Made by a program: the position numbers and the translations under genes
Assembly: GCF_001012815.1 (NCBI RefSeq)
Contig: NZ_JYJP01000029.1
Coordinates: 1 to 64,000, forward strand
Source: Vibrio mexicanus
GTDB taxonomy: Bacteria > Pseudomonadota > Gammaproteobacteria > Enterobacterales > Vibrionaceae
Reading direction: 5' to 3'
Length of the DNA stretch: 64,000 nt
In this document: positions 39,509-49,471 of the stretch, in pieces
Layout: every line of letters starts with the position of its first letter
How positions within the stretch are numbered: position 1 is the stretch's first letter
Notes under the pieces: model-generated
The model's input: the letters and a program-made list of their open reading frames with translations, nothing else
The model's database searches: none
Told to the model about the DNA's origin: nothing

Positions 39509-39781
39509 TACCTGAGAGTTACCATTTCATCGACTGCGACTATTACATGGATGACTCAATGCCAGATCCATAACAACCAAAGTTGCATTACTGAATAGAT
39601 TCAATATATCGAAGGCATCTCTATAAAGAGTGTTGCAATGCATAAAAATGCGTGCCAGTTAACTGTTTAGTTATCTAGCACGGCATTTGCGTATCACTTT
39701 CTTGAGGCAGTTACCCAAAGGTATGGAATGCGGTAATATGATTAAATAAAGAATCTATAAAACAGTATCTTATACTGTTCT
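39509..39781. other. 273-bp region between sypR and the EAL gene
   Basis: Contains the sypR terminator at its left end and presumably the promoter of the EAL gene at its right end. No further gene seen. Confidence 0.4.
39757..39781 (-). terminator. terminator after sypR
   Basis: On the minus strand AACAGTAT-AAG-ATACTGTT is followed by TTAT just past the sypR stop. An 8-bp perfect stem closes the syp locus. Confidence 0.65.
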
Positions 39782-40423
39782 TTATTGACCTCGTCCATCC
39801 ACCATCACAAGCAGTGTTTTAGAAATAATCGTCATGTCCATTAAGAACCAGCTCTTCAATGATGAAAGTGAAAGTGCATAACTATGATCGAAACCAACTT
39901 TTCTGCGTACATCATCGATACACGTATCGTAACCTTGGTTCACTTGCGCAAGTCCAGTGATCCCAGGCATTACACCATAAGTTCTGTCTGCAAAGTATGG
40001 AATCGCATTCTCGAGTTTGCTGTAAAAACTAGGGCGTTCAGGTCGTGGTCCAATTAAGGACATATCGCCACGAATTACATTAAATAGCTGTGGGATTTCA
40101 TCTAATCGGGTCTTTCTTAAAAATCGGCCGACAGGCGTAATACGCGGATCGTTTTCAGTCGCCCACACCGCACCAGAGCGTGACTCTGCGTCTTCGTACA
40201 TGGTTCTGAACTTGATGATTTCAAAGAACACCATTTTTTCCGGTGTAGATTTACCGACGCGAAGTTGTTTGTAAAACACTGGACCTTTTGATGTGGTTTT
40301 AATCGCAATAGCGATAAAGGGCAGCACTGGCATTAAAATAAGGAGACCAATAGTAGCGCCAAATAGGTCGAACAGACGTTTTGCTGCCCAAATTGAAATT
40401 CTAGTGGATTTGTTGGTACTCAT
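39782..40423 (-). CDS. sypR: undecaprenyl-phosphate sugar phosphotransferase, SypR
   Basis: A 213-residue bacterial sugar transferase with one N-terminal helix (about 14-36, LFGATIGLLILMPVLPF) and the catalytic core of the WcaJ/PglC family: KFRTMYEDAESRSG, FLRKTRLDEIPQLFNVIRGDMSLIGPRPERP. It starts the repeat unit by loading a sugar phosphate on undecaprenyl phosphate at the inner membrane. It lacks the long N-terminal region of WbaP. The last gene of the syp locus, it has its own sigma-54 promoter (40511-40526). Confidence 0.9.
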   Translation of the reverse strand: MSTNKSTRISIWAAKRLFDLFGATIGLLILMPVLPFIAIAIKTTSKGPVFYKQLRVGKSTPEKMVFFEIIKFRTMYEDAESRSGAVWATENDPRITPVGRFLRKTRLDEIPQLFNVIRGDMSLIGPRPERPSFYSKLENAIPYFADRTYGVMPGITGLAQVNQGYDTCIDDVRRKVGFDHSYALSLSSLKSWFLMDMTIISKTLLVMVDGRGQ

Positions 40424-40510
40424 ATCATGCTCCTTGCACGCGGTTCTTGTTAATTAATTTGCCTGAGTAGAAAGTGAAATACTCAATTACTCTTGATTCA
40501 TATGTATCAT

Positions 40511-40526
40511 TGCAATCCTAATGCCA
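40511..40526 (-). promoter_or_regulatory. sigma-54 promoter of sypR
   Basis: On the minus strand TGGCATTAGGATTGCA matches TGGCAC-N5-TTGCA with only the sixth base different. Start expected near 40499, leader about 75 nt. A partial SypG-type element (TTCTCAAAAGTATTC) lies at 40587-40601. Confidence 0.72.
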
Positions 40527-40627
40527 ATATTAAATAACAATAAAAACAATGAGATACGTTCTTTTTTTGGGTGTTTTTTATACTGGGAATACTTTTGAGA
40601 ACAACAATGCTTGATTGCAAATAACGA

Positions 40628-40663
40628 AAAGCCCAATTTAGAGGGGAGGCTAAATCGGGCTTT
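40628..40663 (-). terminator. terminator after sypQ
   Basis: A 14-bp stem with one mismatch (AAAGCCC-A/C-ATTTAG against CTAAAT-C-GGGCTTT) around eight bases, followed on the minus strand by TTTT. It ends the sypPQ transcript and isolates sypR. Confidence 0.75.
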
Positions 40664-40708
40664 GAGGTAATAAGTCTTAACAGTAAGGAAAGACTTAGAT
40701 TTATTTTG

Positions 40709-41896
40709 CTAGTGATTGATTCGAGTCCATCGACCGGACTCTAGTCCAATGAGATATCTTAGACCTCCTATGAAGTTTGCGTAGTGACCGGATACGATAT
40801 AGCTCAGAAGCTTAAAGACTTTGTAGTCAAAAATGTGTGGGAAGCTCAGGGTTAATATCGCTGCTGAATAGACTGCTATTTGCGCGCACAAGGCAGCCAT
40901 AAAGATTGGATGTTCCATTAAGGCAATGGAACAAACCAAACAAGTTATCATTAAGTAAGGGGTAATCAGTCTTAAACCCTTACCAGAGAAAAATGCAAAC
41001 GCCACGCCTTTGTGTTTCGGCAAAAATAGGTCTGACAACCGAATTGCTTGTTGCATGTTCCCCGCAGAAATTCTTAAACGACGTTTGAAGTCGTTATGCT
41101 CGTTAGTCGCCTCCATTTCAAGCGCTACCATGTTGGAATCGTATTTAGCTTTGTACCCTTGCTTAACAATCTCCATTGGGATTACGAAGTCATCATTGAT
41201 TGTATTTTCTGGTAGCGGCTCAAAGAGGTGCGTTCTGAACAAATATAAAGCGCCATGTGCCCCAAGAGTTGATCCAAGGCTAGCTTCATTTTGCTTTACC
41301 TGTGTCTGGTACTTCCAGTATTTGGCCTCACCTAGACTTAGAGATTCTAGCAAACGGTAAGATCCGGTAACCACACCTGTTTTTGAAGATTTAAAATGCT
41401 GTTCAGCGACCAGTAGAGCATCGATCGAAACAAGAGCGGACACATCACTTAAAGCGGTAATGTCGCTATCAATCGTTAAAATTTGCTCATTAATCAGTGC
41501 AAGTTTGCCTCGATTTTCTTCGAATGCGCGTACCTCAATAAATGTGTCAGCGCACAGGGCTTCTTGAATTGTGTCCTGAGCTATTTCAACAGTGTGGTCC
41601 GTACATCCATCGCATGCAATGATAACTTTTAGCCGATCTCTAGGATAATCAAGAGAAGCTATGTTGCGAATCTTATCCGCAATCCAACGTTCTTCGTTAT
41701 AGGCTGGGATAAGAAGCGTAATAGTTGGTCGCGCACGATCGGCTTTGTTGGTGCGATAGCCACGAAGTGTCTCTTTAACACATTTGAGCGGATGCCTTGT
41801 TGAATACCATTTTAAGAAAATCGGGTAGCCAACATGGTGGTAGACAATCAGTGCTGCACTCAAAAGACATGCAAATATAAGAATCCAATCAATCAT
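40709..41896 (-). CDS. sypQ: family 2 glycosyltransferase, SypQ
   Basis: A 395-residue processive-type GT2 with an N-terminal helix, GT-A domain (TLLIPAYNEERWIADKIRN at about 60, IIACDGCTDHT, ALSDVSALVS where the DxD-like position falls, NDDFVIPMEI) and three C-terminal helices (about 300-375). It probably adds sugars at the cytoplasmic face. The ATG overlaps the sypP stop (ATGA), so translation is coupled. Confidence 0.88.
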   Translation of the reverse strand: MIDWILIFACLLSAALIVYHHVGYPIFLKWYSTRHPLKCVKETLRGYRTNKADRARPTITLLIPAYNEERWIADKIRNIASLDYPRDRLKVIIACDGCTDHTVEIAQDTIQEALCADTFIEVRAFEENRGKLALINEQILTIDSDITALSDVSALVSIDALLVAEQHFKSSKTGVVTGSYRLLESLSLGEAKYWKYQTQVKQNEASLGSTLGAHGALYLFRTHLFEPLPENTINDDFVIPMEIVKQGYKAKYDSNMVALEMEATNEHNDFKRRLRISAGNMQQAIRLSDLFLPKHKGVAFAFFSGKGLRLITPYLMITCLVCSIALMEHPIFMAALCAQIAVYSAAILTLSFPHIFDYKVFKLLSYIVSGHYANFIGGLRYLIGLESGRWTRINH

Positions 41897-43020
41897 GCGA
41901 CTTCTCCCATTGTTAATTCACGATAAGCTCTGACCATGCCACGTACATCATTGTTTTGGAGAACAAAGCGGCGAGGGGAGTCAAGGGTGTCATTATCGAC
42001 TTGCTTCGCGATAGCAGCGGCGAGGTCTACATAGTTTTCACTATCAACGAGCAGTGATGTTAACGGACAAAGGGTTTCGGATGAGGCGCCGACATCAGTA
42101 GCGACAGTTACAATGTCACAAGACTGGGCTTCCAATGTTGATAGAGGGAAACCTTCGCAACGGGACGGCATACAAAATACGTCTAGTGATTGATAGAACT
42201 TTGGCATGCTGTCCACATGACCAAGAAATGTGACTCGATTTTCCAGTTTGTGCTCTTTGACCAATGCATTGAGTTGATCAAACTGACTACCACTACCAGC
42301 AATAGCGAGATGCACATTGTCAGAGAGAAGCGTCATCGCTTCTATTGCGACGTCGTGACCTTTCACCGTCTCTAATCGACCTGCGCATCCAACAACTTTT
42401 TTATCTAGAGGCAACTTCAATAGTTGTCTTGCTAAAGCCTTGGAAGCAGGGCTAAACTTATCGCAATCGATGCCATTTTTAATTGTAATGGTGTTGCTAT
42501 AACGAAAGTGGTTCTTCAGGGTTTCATGTACGCCATTTGCGTCTGCGACTAGCGTTGGTTTAGCAAAGGAGAGAGCCAATGATTGTAGCCAGCGTCTTTT
42601 ACGGTTATTTAAATGCCAAGCGTCGTGTTCGGTATGAATACGATGAGGCACGTTAGATAATCGAGCGGCCGCCCCTGCATACAATAAGGGCCCTATGTGA
42701 TGCGTATGAACCACGTCGGCTTTTAACTTAGAAAATACCTGAGCGAGGTCTTTAAATAGCGTCAGTTGTATACCGGGCTTTTTTTCCATAAACAAAATTT
42801 GGCTTCGTACAGTCTCAAGTTTTGGCCAGTTTGCTATCGCGGATTCTTTTTCCCCTTCGAGACTAATGATAGCGACGTTGTCTCGAGGGTCTGAAAACGC
42901 AAGGAAATCGAGAGCAAGGCTTTCTAATCCACCCGGCGCTAGGTGCTGCACTACGTGAATAATGTTCCGGCCTTCATTGTGATTAAAAGTACTGCTTTCA
43001 AAGTTAGTCTCGATATTCAT
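41893..43020 (-). CDS. sypP: family 4 glycosyltransferase, SypP
   Basis: A 375-residue GT-B enzyme. N-terminal VVQHLAPGGLESLALDF, C-terminal donor domain VVGCAGRLETVKGHDVAIEA, FLGHVDSMPKFYQSLDVFCMPSRCEGFPLSTLEAQ (E-x7-E motif). The ATG at 43020 (GAGGG site) is preferred over an in-frame TTG at 43041, since the latter lies at or before the predicted transcript start of the sigma-54 promoter at 43060-43075. Confidence 0.9.
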   Translation of the reverse strand: MNIETNFESSTFNHNEGRNIIHVVQHLAPGGLESLALDFLAFSDPRDNVAIISLEGEKESAIANWPKLETVRSQILFMEKKPGIQLTLFKDLAQVFSKLKADVVHTHHIGPLLYAGAAARLSNVPHRIHTEHDAWHLNNRKRRWLQSLALSFAKPTLVADANGVHETLKNHFRYSNTITIKNGIDCDKFSPASKALARQLLKLPLDKKVVGCAGRLETVKGHDVAIEAMTLLSDNVHLAIAGSGSQFDQLNALVKEHKLENRVTFLGHVDSMPKFYQSLDVFCMPSRCEGFPLSTLEAQSCDIVTVATDVGASSETLCPLTSLLVDSENYVDLAAAIAKQVDNDTLDSPRRFVLQNNDVRGMVRAYRELTMGEVA

Positions 43021-43059
43021 ACGTATGCCCTCACGTTTCAACTGTTACTTTTAGGGTAA

Positions 43060-43075
43060 AGCACGAGGCATGCCA
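43060..43075 (-). promoter_or_regulatory. sigma-54 promoter of sypPQ
   Basis: Minus strand TGGCATGCCTCGTGCT keeps the GG and GC at -24/-12 with the right spacing. Start expected near 43048. Confidence 0.68.
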
Positions 43076-43114
43076 ATAATTTTTCAGTATTAAATTACTG
43101 TAATTTCAAGGTTT

Positions 43115-43161
43115 TTCTCAATGAGAATAAAGGCTTAGAATATTGATTCTCAGAATGAAAA
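43115..43161. promoter_or_regulatory. SypG-type enhancer elements upstream of sypP
   Basis: TTCTCAGAATGAAAA at 43147-43161 fits TTCTCA-N3-TGA, and TTCTCAATGAGAA at 43115-43127 is a compact palindrome of the same half-sites. Centres are about 33 bases apart, 47 and 80 bases upstream of the -24 element. Confidence 0.55.
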
Positions 43162-43203
43162 TCGAATTAGTCAAAGTGATTGGAATGGCTCTCAATCTGA
43201 TGA

Positions 43204-44643
43204 CTAATTCGAATGAGTAGGTGGGACTTTAGGGATAACGGTAATGACTGGCGCCTTAGTTATTGCTTCCAATTGGTCAACGCGTCTAATCGAGGTATCA
43301 AATAATTCAGTTAAGGTTGCCATACCAATACCTAAACCGATTCCCGCGAACAGGCCTGCAATAATAAAGACTGCGATGGGTAAATTTGACGGCGTGCTTG
43401 GCGTGTAGGGAAGGTCGATGATCTTAACGCGCTTGTTTTGCTCAAATTGACCCAATGAGCCCGTCAACTGAGCCATTTCATAACGTTCGATTAGCTCATC
43501 ATAAAGTTGGCGTTTAATTTGAACGTCACGCTGCAAGCGAAACATCTCTTTGGCGCGGCTACCAAAACTGCTCGACTTTTCTTCGAGTTCGGCCACCATC
43601 GCGCGTAGACTTTTCGTCTCTTCGTTGAGTGATTCAAAACGGCTGCGCACAGACTGAAGGCTTTGCAATTGAGCCACAAGTAAAGGTTGAATATCGCTGA
43701 CATCAGACAAAGTGTTACTGCTTGCGATATCCCACAGCTGATCGGTATTCAAATCAGGTTGTTCGGCTGTGAGTAGCGCTGTTCTTTCACTTTCAAGCCT
43801 CGATAGCTCACGCTGCTTTGCTTGAACTGAGCTGTGATTGTCTGTATATCGGGAACGAAGCAGCGTTAGTGCGCTGCGGATTTCAATGATTTGATCTTCA
43901 ATACGGCCAACGACAGGGTTTGTTTTGGAAAGCTGTTGATCAAGGCTACCTAGACTTTTCTTAACGCCAGCAAGTTCGGCTTCTTTTTCAGCCAAACTTT
44001 TGCTTTAAAGACGCTAAACGGGATAGGCTTTGGCTTTGCATTTCAGGGGTGACTTCTGAAAACTCATTGCTGTATTCCGCTAGTGCGGATTCTGCTTGAT
44101 CTAACTCAGCACGTCTTTTATCGATATGGAAAGATAAGAATTCGCTTGAGTCCTGAATAGAAGACCGTTCTGGTGCCAATAACTGCTCAATAAAATGATT
44201 ACTCACAGATTCAAGTAGAGATTTCATGCCTTCGGGGTAACGGGCAGTAAGTTCGATCTTTAAAAAGTCTTTGCCAGCTTGAGAGACACTAAGCCGAGAA
44301 GAAATATCGCGAATAACCCTTTCAGCTTCTACAGGGGGCATGTCTTCGGTGATGAGCCTTCTTCTAATGCAACCGATCTCAATACATGACGACTTTTAAG
44401 CAAGGTTCGAATTGCATTGAGACGGTCTTTCAGCATGGTCGAAACGGCAATATCTTCAAGAAACGGGTTCATTTTTGCGGTTTCTTGAATCAACATACTG
44501 GTATGTGAATGGTAGGTGGTGGGCGCGAGTTTACCAATTGCAAAGCCTACTATGGGCAGAATCAGTATAGGCACCACCACTATGTATCGTCTGCGCCACG
44601 CGGCAGACAATATAACAATCAAGCGAAACTTTAACTCATTCAT
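43204..44643 (-). CDS. sypO: polysaccharide chain-length / co-polymerase protein, SypO, frame broken twice
   Basis: Wzz-type protein: N-terminal helix (AAWRRRYIVVVPILILPIVG), a long periplasmic coiled coil, and a C-terminal helix near the end (LPIAVFIIAGLFAGIGLGIG) with the Pro-rich approach PYTPSTPSNLP. The frame is broken by a missing base at 44357-44358 (EEGLITEDMPPVEAE when fixed) and by an extra base at 43994-43996 (LKQKLAEKEAE when fixed). Repaired length is 479 aa. The ATG at 44643 has a GGAG site; the frame also opens at a TTG at 44676 inside sypN. No cytoplasmic kinase domain is fused; SypD may supply that function. Confidence 0.87.
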
Positions 44644-44654
44644 AAAAGCTCCAT

Positions 44655-45770
44655 TCACAATAGCTCTAGTAGCCAACTTACGAACTCACTGCGCGAGTCC
44701 CAACTGTGATTGTCCAATATTCCTTTCTCAAGTATAGGTTGGTTTAGAGCGACTGGAAGCATATCAATCATTTGCTGTGCGTTTTCAACGCAATTAACGT
44801 GTTGGTTGAAGCCATTTAGTGCAGGGAAAGGTGTCGTAATGATGGGCGTTCTTGCTGCTATATATTCCATTAGCTTTAACGGACTGCAAGCTTGAATTTG
44901 CTCATTAGGAGTGAATGGCAATAAGCTGACGTCCCAATGCTGGCTATAGGATGGTAGCGTGTGGTGAGGTCTTGGACCTAATACATAGACATTGGGTAGC
45001 TGTGGCAATGCACACTTGTCCAATTCGTTAGGGCCAATGAAGACAAAGTTCCAATCACTGCGCTCAAGACAAACTTTTTCAAGCATATCGTAGTCTAGCC
45101 AATTCGATAAACTGCCATAGAATCCGGCGGTTGGTTTGCCATTGTTGGGTAAATCGTGGGCGCGTTTAACTGGTTCAGAGAAAAGTTTTACATCAACACC
45201 GTGAGGCAGAAGTTGAGTTTTACAAGCTGGGAACTTACCTCTGATTTTCTCGCTTGCGGCTAAGATAAGATTGGCTTTATCCATTAACTTACGTTCGTGG
45301 ACGCCAACTACTTTATGATCAACGCCAGCAAGTGATTCAAAATCGTCTCCACAGTAATACACAACGGCTGATTCATCCAAATGACCACAAAGATCGGCGG
45401 CGGTTGGCAGAGAGCTCCATAGAATAGGAGAGCGAATGTTATTTGATTCGAGCACCGGTTTTAACTGACGTAACATCATTTCTTTTGCAATGTGTCGTGC
45501 AAATCGAGACGCTGGTGCTGGAATCGTTTTAAGATTCACTTCAATCAAGTTGTTGTTTTGCTTAGGCGCTGCAGGGGCATAGCCGGCTTTGGTTTTACCA
45601 AAGAGTTTGTTGATAACCCGTTGAGAGTCATGCCAATTAAGTTTTGGCTGGCGAAGTCCAATGGAGTTAACCCAAACTACTTTTCGCGTTTTTGAGATAC
45701 GAGTAATCAAATGCTGGGTGCTTGACGGCAAGCCACCAAAATCTTCACCGAATACGATTAAATCACGCAT
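44655..45770 (-). CDS. sypN: glycosyltransferase, SypN
   Basis: A 371-residue GT-B-like enzyme: N-terminal MRDLIVFGEDFGGLPSSTQH, then TAGFYGSLSNWLDYDML, NWNFVFIGP-like NFVFIGPNELDK, and SYSQHWDVSLLPFTPNEQIQACSPLKLMEYIAA at the donor site. It overlaps sypM by eight bases. Confidence 0.86.
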   Translation of the reverse strand: MRDLIVFGEDFGGLPSSTQHLITRISKTRKVVWVNSIGLRQPKLNWHDSQRVINKLFGKTKAGYAPAAPKQNNNLIEVNLKTIPAPASRFARHIAKEMMLRQLKPVLESNNIRSPILWSSLPTAADLCGHLDESAVVYYCGDDFESLAGVDHKVVGVHERKLMDKANLILAASEKIRGKFPACKTQLLPHGVDVKLFSEPVKRAHDLPNNGKPTAGFYGSLSNWLDYDMLEKVCLERSDWNFVFIGPNELDKCALPQLPNVYVLGPRPHHTLPSYSQHWDVSLLPFTPNEQIQACSPLKLMEYIAARTPIITTPFPALNGFNQHVNCVENAQQMIDMLPVALNQPILEKGILDNHSWDSRSEFVSWLLELL

Positions 45771-46517
45771 GATGACCTCCTTCAGCTACTTCATTTTGGT
45801 CTTGTTGCTGATTGATTTGGCTGACCACTATAGCAGGGTTACCAGCCGCCACAACGAAAGGGGGCAGGCTTTTGGTCACAACGCTACCAGCCGCCACAAC
45901 GGTTCCTTCGCCGATAGTGACACCCGATTTCACCGTGACATTGGTTCCGAGCCAAACATCTTTGCGCAAGATGATATCGCCAACTTGGTTTTCATCATCA
46001 CCCTCACCGTTTGCTCTGCGTTTAGCATCAAGTGGGTGGCCTGAATATCCGAATATAAAAGCCCGACCTGCGATACGAACATTGTCTTCAATGATGACTT
46101 GGTTACCGACGGCGATGGTGGTCTGCCAACCGATGTCGACGTTGGACCCAACCGATAATGTTGGGTTGGCCGCCTGGACTCGACCGCTGAATGTCGTGCT
46201 TCCTGATATTCGACAGTCGTTGCCAATGCTAATCGTCAATGGCCCCGAAACATGGGGAATGCCCCGTAGAGGTATAGTCTTTTACCAACGTGGGATGCTC
46301 GTCCTTTAAATGTTGGAGTCGTAAGGAAAATCCGAATAAATGAATCGACAACCGAAGATAGCGCTCGATAGCCGGTGTACATGCATTTGTTTAGTAACTT
46401 GGGAGTCACAATTTCAAACTGACGAATACGCTTCAAAATGAGAAACATTTTGCGAAAACTAGGGCTTGGATGATATTGAAGCCAATGCTTAAACTGATGG
46501 ATTTGTGTGGCTATCAT
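45763..46517 (-). CDS. sypM: acyl/acetyltransferase with hexapeptide repeats, SypM, frame broken by one missing base
   Basis: Two segments join into 251 aa if the G4 run at 46254-46257 (C on the coding strand) gains one base, reading YGAFPHVSGPLTISIGNDCRI in short. The C-terminal left-handed helix has DIGWQTTIAVGNQVIIEDNV, DVWLGTNVTVKSGVTIGEG and the end VVAAGNPAIVV. Likely O-acetylates or otherwise acylates the polysaccharide. First gene of the sypMNO unit, preceded by a sigma-54 promoter. Confidence 0.86.
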
Positions 46518-46560
46518 GGCATACCTCGTGACGTAATCTTTGGTTGTTTAACCTAATTAC

Positions 46561-46576
46561 TTCAACCTTTGTGCCA
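46561..46576 (-). promoter_or_regulatory. sigma-54 promoter of sypMNO
   Basis: Minus strand TGGCACAAAGGTTGAA: a perfect -24 block, and TTGA in place of TTGC at -12. Start expected near 46549, 32 bases before the ATG. Confidence 0.62.
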
Positions 46577-46610
46577 TAAAATAAATTCAATAAAATTAGA
46601 GGTTTACTGA

Positions 46611-47999
46611 TTAAGGTTCAGTTTGAGAACGGGCATTTTCATTTTGAGAATGATTTTGCTCAACAAAATTAACGGCGACGGTGAGTGCTGCAAGTATGTA
46701 AATAGGCCAGTTAAAGCCTTGTGTCAGAAACGTGCCAGAGACTATGGTCCCTATTAGCCCCGCATAAACGGCGTTTGCACATGCGTTGAGGCTTGGCGAA
46801 TACATCAATGGGTTTTGGTCTATCCGTTTTATGGTGCCACGAGCAGTTTTAATAAGAGAAGTGATGGTGATGATGAACACTATCAAACCAACGAAGCCTG
46901 TTTCAGCTAAGACACCAAACCATGTACTGTGGACCGCATGATTCAAACCATCCCAATGTTGGCTGTAGAAGAAATAGTTAGCGTAGAAATTGTTTAAACC
47001 AACGCCTGTGATTGGATTATCTACCGCCATGTAAAACGCCGCTTCCCATGCATAAAGTCTCCCCATAGCGGAAGCATCGATGCCTTCTTCAGCCGCGCCA
47101 CCTGATGCTCGGTCGGAAATTCCTGCCATTGCGAATAACGCCAAGGCTCCAATAACACCTAAGGTAATCAAAAGCGCTTTTGATCGAATCAGTTTAATCG
47201 CAAAAATACCAAACACGGCCAGCGATCCTAGCAGACCACCGCGGCTTTGGGTCGCAATCACGGCGGCCATGAGAACGGCGATGGCGATAGCGCCCAGTAT
47301 TCGAATGAAAATGTTCATGCGTAGAGTAGTCGTTAATCCAATGGCAAACGCAAGCGGGAACATCAAAACGAGAGAGAGATCGTTAGGGTCGCCTAACATT
47401 GAGCCTAGGTCGCGACCAATTGTTACACGAGTTCCCTCTACTAAACCAATCCCATTCGCTTGGTTTGAAAGCGCAACGCTACCTATTAATATCCCGCTGA
47501 GCACGATGAGGACAGCGATTCTTCCGAGGTTTTTGTCGGTATTAACCAACCATGCAATGGCAAGGGTCATTACGATTATTTTCCAATAAATCCCTTTAAA
47601 CAGATTGATTGCCAATCCTTTGTTTGAAGCAAAGACGATACCCAAGATAACTAGCCCCCAAAAAACCGCCATCCAGGTTAATGAGTGATGCCAGTAAACT
47701 TTAATAGTGCGGCTAATCAACGTATGCCAAAGCAGCGCTGATAACGCGCCCATTGAAAGAAGGAGTGGAATTTTAAGTGAATACAGAACAGGGAAGGCTT
47801 CATGGATTCTGAAAAAAGAAAAAAGTACAAATAGTGTCACCAGCCAAAATGTCTGACTTAACACGAACAGAGCACCGAGAGGAAGAAATGCGAGCACGAT
47901 AGGCACCGCTGGGTGGGGAACAACAAACCAAGCAAGTGCGACAAGCGCAGTCATAGCGGTCGCTGCAACTATTACTTGGGGCTTGTTGTCTGCAATCAT
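46611..47999 (-). CDS. sypL: O-antigen ligase / polymerase family protein, SypL
   Basis: A 462-residue membrane protein with about 11-12 helices and the Wzy_C-type periplasmic loop AWEAAFYMAVDNPITGVGLNNF, followed by HAVHSTWFGVLAETGFVGL. It likely polymerises or ligates repeat units. It starts two bases after the sypK stop with an AAAGG site inside sypK. Its last codons contain two TTCTCA-N3-TGA elements belonging to the sypM promoter. Confidence 0.88.
   Translation of the reverse strand: MIADNKPQVIVAATAMTALVALAWFVVPHPAVPIVLAFLPLGALFVLSQTFWLVTLFVLFSFFRIHEAFPVLYSLKIPLLLSMGALSALLWHTLISRTIKVYWHHSLTWMAVFWGLVILGIVFASNKGLAINLFKGIYWKIIVMTLAIAWLVNTDKNLGRIAVLIVLSGILIGSVALSNQANGIGLVEGTRVTIGRDLGSMLGDPNDLSLVLMFPLAFAIGLTTTLRMNIFIRILGAIAIAVLMAAVIATQSRGGLLGSLAVFGIFAIKLIRSKALLITLGVIGALALFAMAGISDRASGGAAEEGIDASAMGRLYAWEAAFYMAVDNPITGVGLNNFYANYFFYSQHWDGLNHAVHSTWFGVLAETGFVGLIVFIITITSLIKTARGTIKRIDQNPLMYSPSLNACANAVYAGLIGTIVSGTFLTQGFNWPIYILAALTVAVNFVEQNHSQNENARSQTEP
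46615..46650 (-). promoter_or_regulatory. two SypG-type elements upstream of sypM, inside the 3' end of sypL
   Basis: Minus strand TTCTCAAAATGAAAA (46636-46650) and TTCTCAAACTGAACC (46615-46629), offset by 21 bases, about two helical turns. The nearer centre is about 47 bases upstream of the -24 element. Confidence 0.58.
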
Positions 48000-48001
48000 A
48001 G

Positions 48002-49471
48002 CTAGCCTTTCGTTTGAGCTCTTGGCGTAAGTTTAAGAATTTTTAATTTTAGGCTGAATCGGTTAATGCTCTGTGCAATATCACGGATCTTAAAGGGCAC
48101 TAATGAAAGCATAGAAGAAATAACGATGATTAAAATGGTTGCACTGAAACCCAACATGACAAGACCTAACAGTGAATTAAGGTGAAGACTTAAACCAAGC
48201 GCAGCCAAGGGAATCAATACAACTAAGCATAACGATTTAACCTGATACGGCAGGCGGGTACGTTTTTGACTGTAGTAATACACCAAAAGAAGCTTGGTTA
48301 GTTGTGCAAGCATTAACGCGCCCACGATACCAACAATGCCATGGGGTAATAATACGTAACACAGCGCGAGTCCACCGAACGTGCATGCAAGGTTGATGTT
48401 AAAGATTGTGCGAGTTTGCTTGCTGTTGAGTAGACCGATGTTTACCAGTTCTGTCAGCTCTTTAAAGAGCACTAATGGGATGGTTAGTGTTAGCAGCGTG
48501 GCTGCGCCAGCATAAACATCAGGTAGCGCTAATTGGATAAAGATTTGTCCACCAATACCAACAGCAACTCCCAGCAGACTGATGTAGACCATCCCATATT
48601 GTGTCACTTTCGAAGCGGCGATTGGCCCTTGCGTATTTAGCGTATTGAAGCGTTTTGGCATCCACCACATACCAAAGGGCTGGACTAAAATGCACATTGC
48701 TAGCGCGAACTTAGCGGCAATAGCGTATAACCCGAGTGTTTCGAGAGACGTCGCATAAGCGATGATCCAACGCTCAGCTCCACTTAGCCCGAAAGCGACG
48801 AGTGCAGACAACATAAGAGGGACAGAATATTTGACGTATTGGCCCAGTTGACTCGGCTTAGGTAGAACAAATGAAAACTGATTCACAAAGTGAAGAACGA
48901 GAAACTGACAGAAAGACACCACCACACCAGCTGCGAAGATGAGCGTAACACTAGGCTGATGCAACACGATAACGACGACAAACATAACTTGAAGTAGGGC
49001 GCTGACAACGCTGAGTTTAAAAAAAGTAGAAGCCTTATCCTGCATTCGAATCCATGCCAAGCTGATGGCTAAAGCGCTTTCAAAACACAAGACGACAGCA
49101 ACTAGCAGTAACTGATAGTGATTAAGACCTACAGAAGATGCGTCGATACTCTTTACTATGAGAATCAGTGCTAGAGTCAAAATCAAAGAGGTAAACAAGC
49201 AAGCATAATAAAGTTCGCTCGCTTTTCGATGTTTGTCGTTTCTATTGGTGACAATGCCAACGAAGCGATAAAGACTTTCGTGCATCGCCAACCCAACCAA
49301 AAGGCTGAAGAATGCAGTGGTGGTTGCGAGCAGTTCGAGCTGTCCCAGTTGTGTGGGCGTTAAATATCGTGCAATGAAAGGGAGCATAATCAATGACAAG
49401 CCTTTCACTAAAAACAGGCTGATCCCGTATGTGAGCATGCTCTTGAATGGTTTAAGCTTTTGCAGGTTCAT
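48002..49471 (-). CDS. sypK: oligosaccharide flippase (Wzx/MATE-like), SypK
   Basis: A 489-residue membrane protein with about 14 helices, starting FKSMLTYGISLFLVKGLSLIMLPFIARYL as in polysaccharide transporters of the MOP superfamily. It would flip lipid-linked repeat units to the periplasmic side. ATGA overlap with sypJ. Confidence 0.9.
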   Translation of the reverse strand: MNLQKLKPFKSMLTYGISLFLVKGLSLIMLPFIARYLTPTQLGQLELLATTTAFFSLLVGLAMHESLYRFVGIVTNRNDKHRKASELYYACLFTSLILTLALILIVKSIDASSVGLNHYQLLLVAVVLCFESALAISLAWIRMQDKASTFFKLSVVSALLQVMFVVVIVLHQPSVTLIFAAGVVVSFCQFLVLHFVNQFSFVLPKPSQLGQYVKYSVPLMLSALVAFGLSGAERWIIAYATSLETLGLYAIAAKFALAMCILVQPFGMWWMPKRFNTLNTQGPIAASKVTQYGMVYISLLGVAVGIGGQIFIQLALPDVYAGAATLLTLTIPLVLFKELTELVNIGLLNSKQTRTIFNINLACTFGGLALCYVLLPHGIVGIVGALMLAQLTKLLLVYYYSQKRTRLPYQVKSLCLVVLIPLAALGLSLHLNSLLGLVMLGFSATILIIVISSMLSLVPFKIRDIAQSINRFSLKLKILKLTPRAQTKG

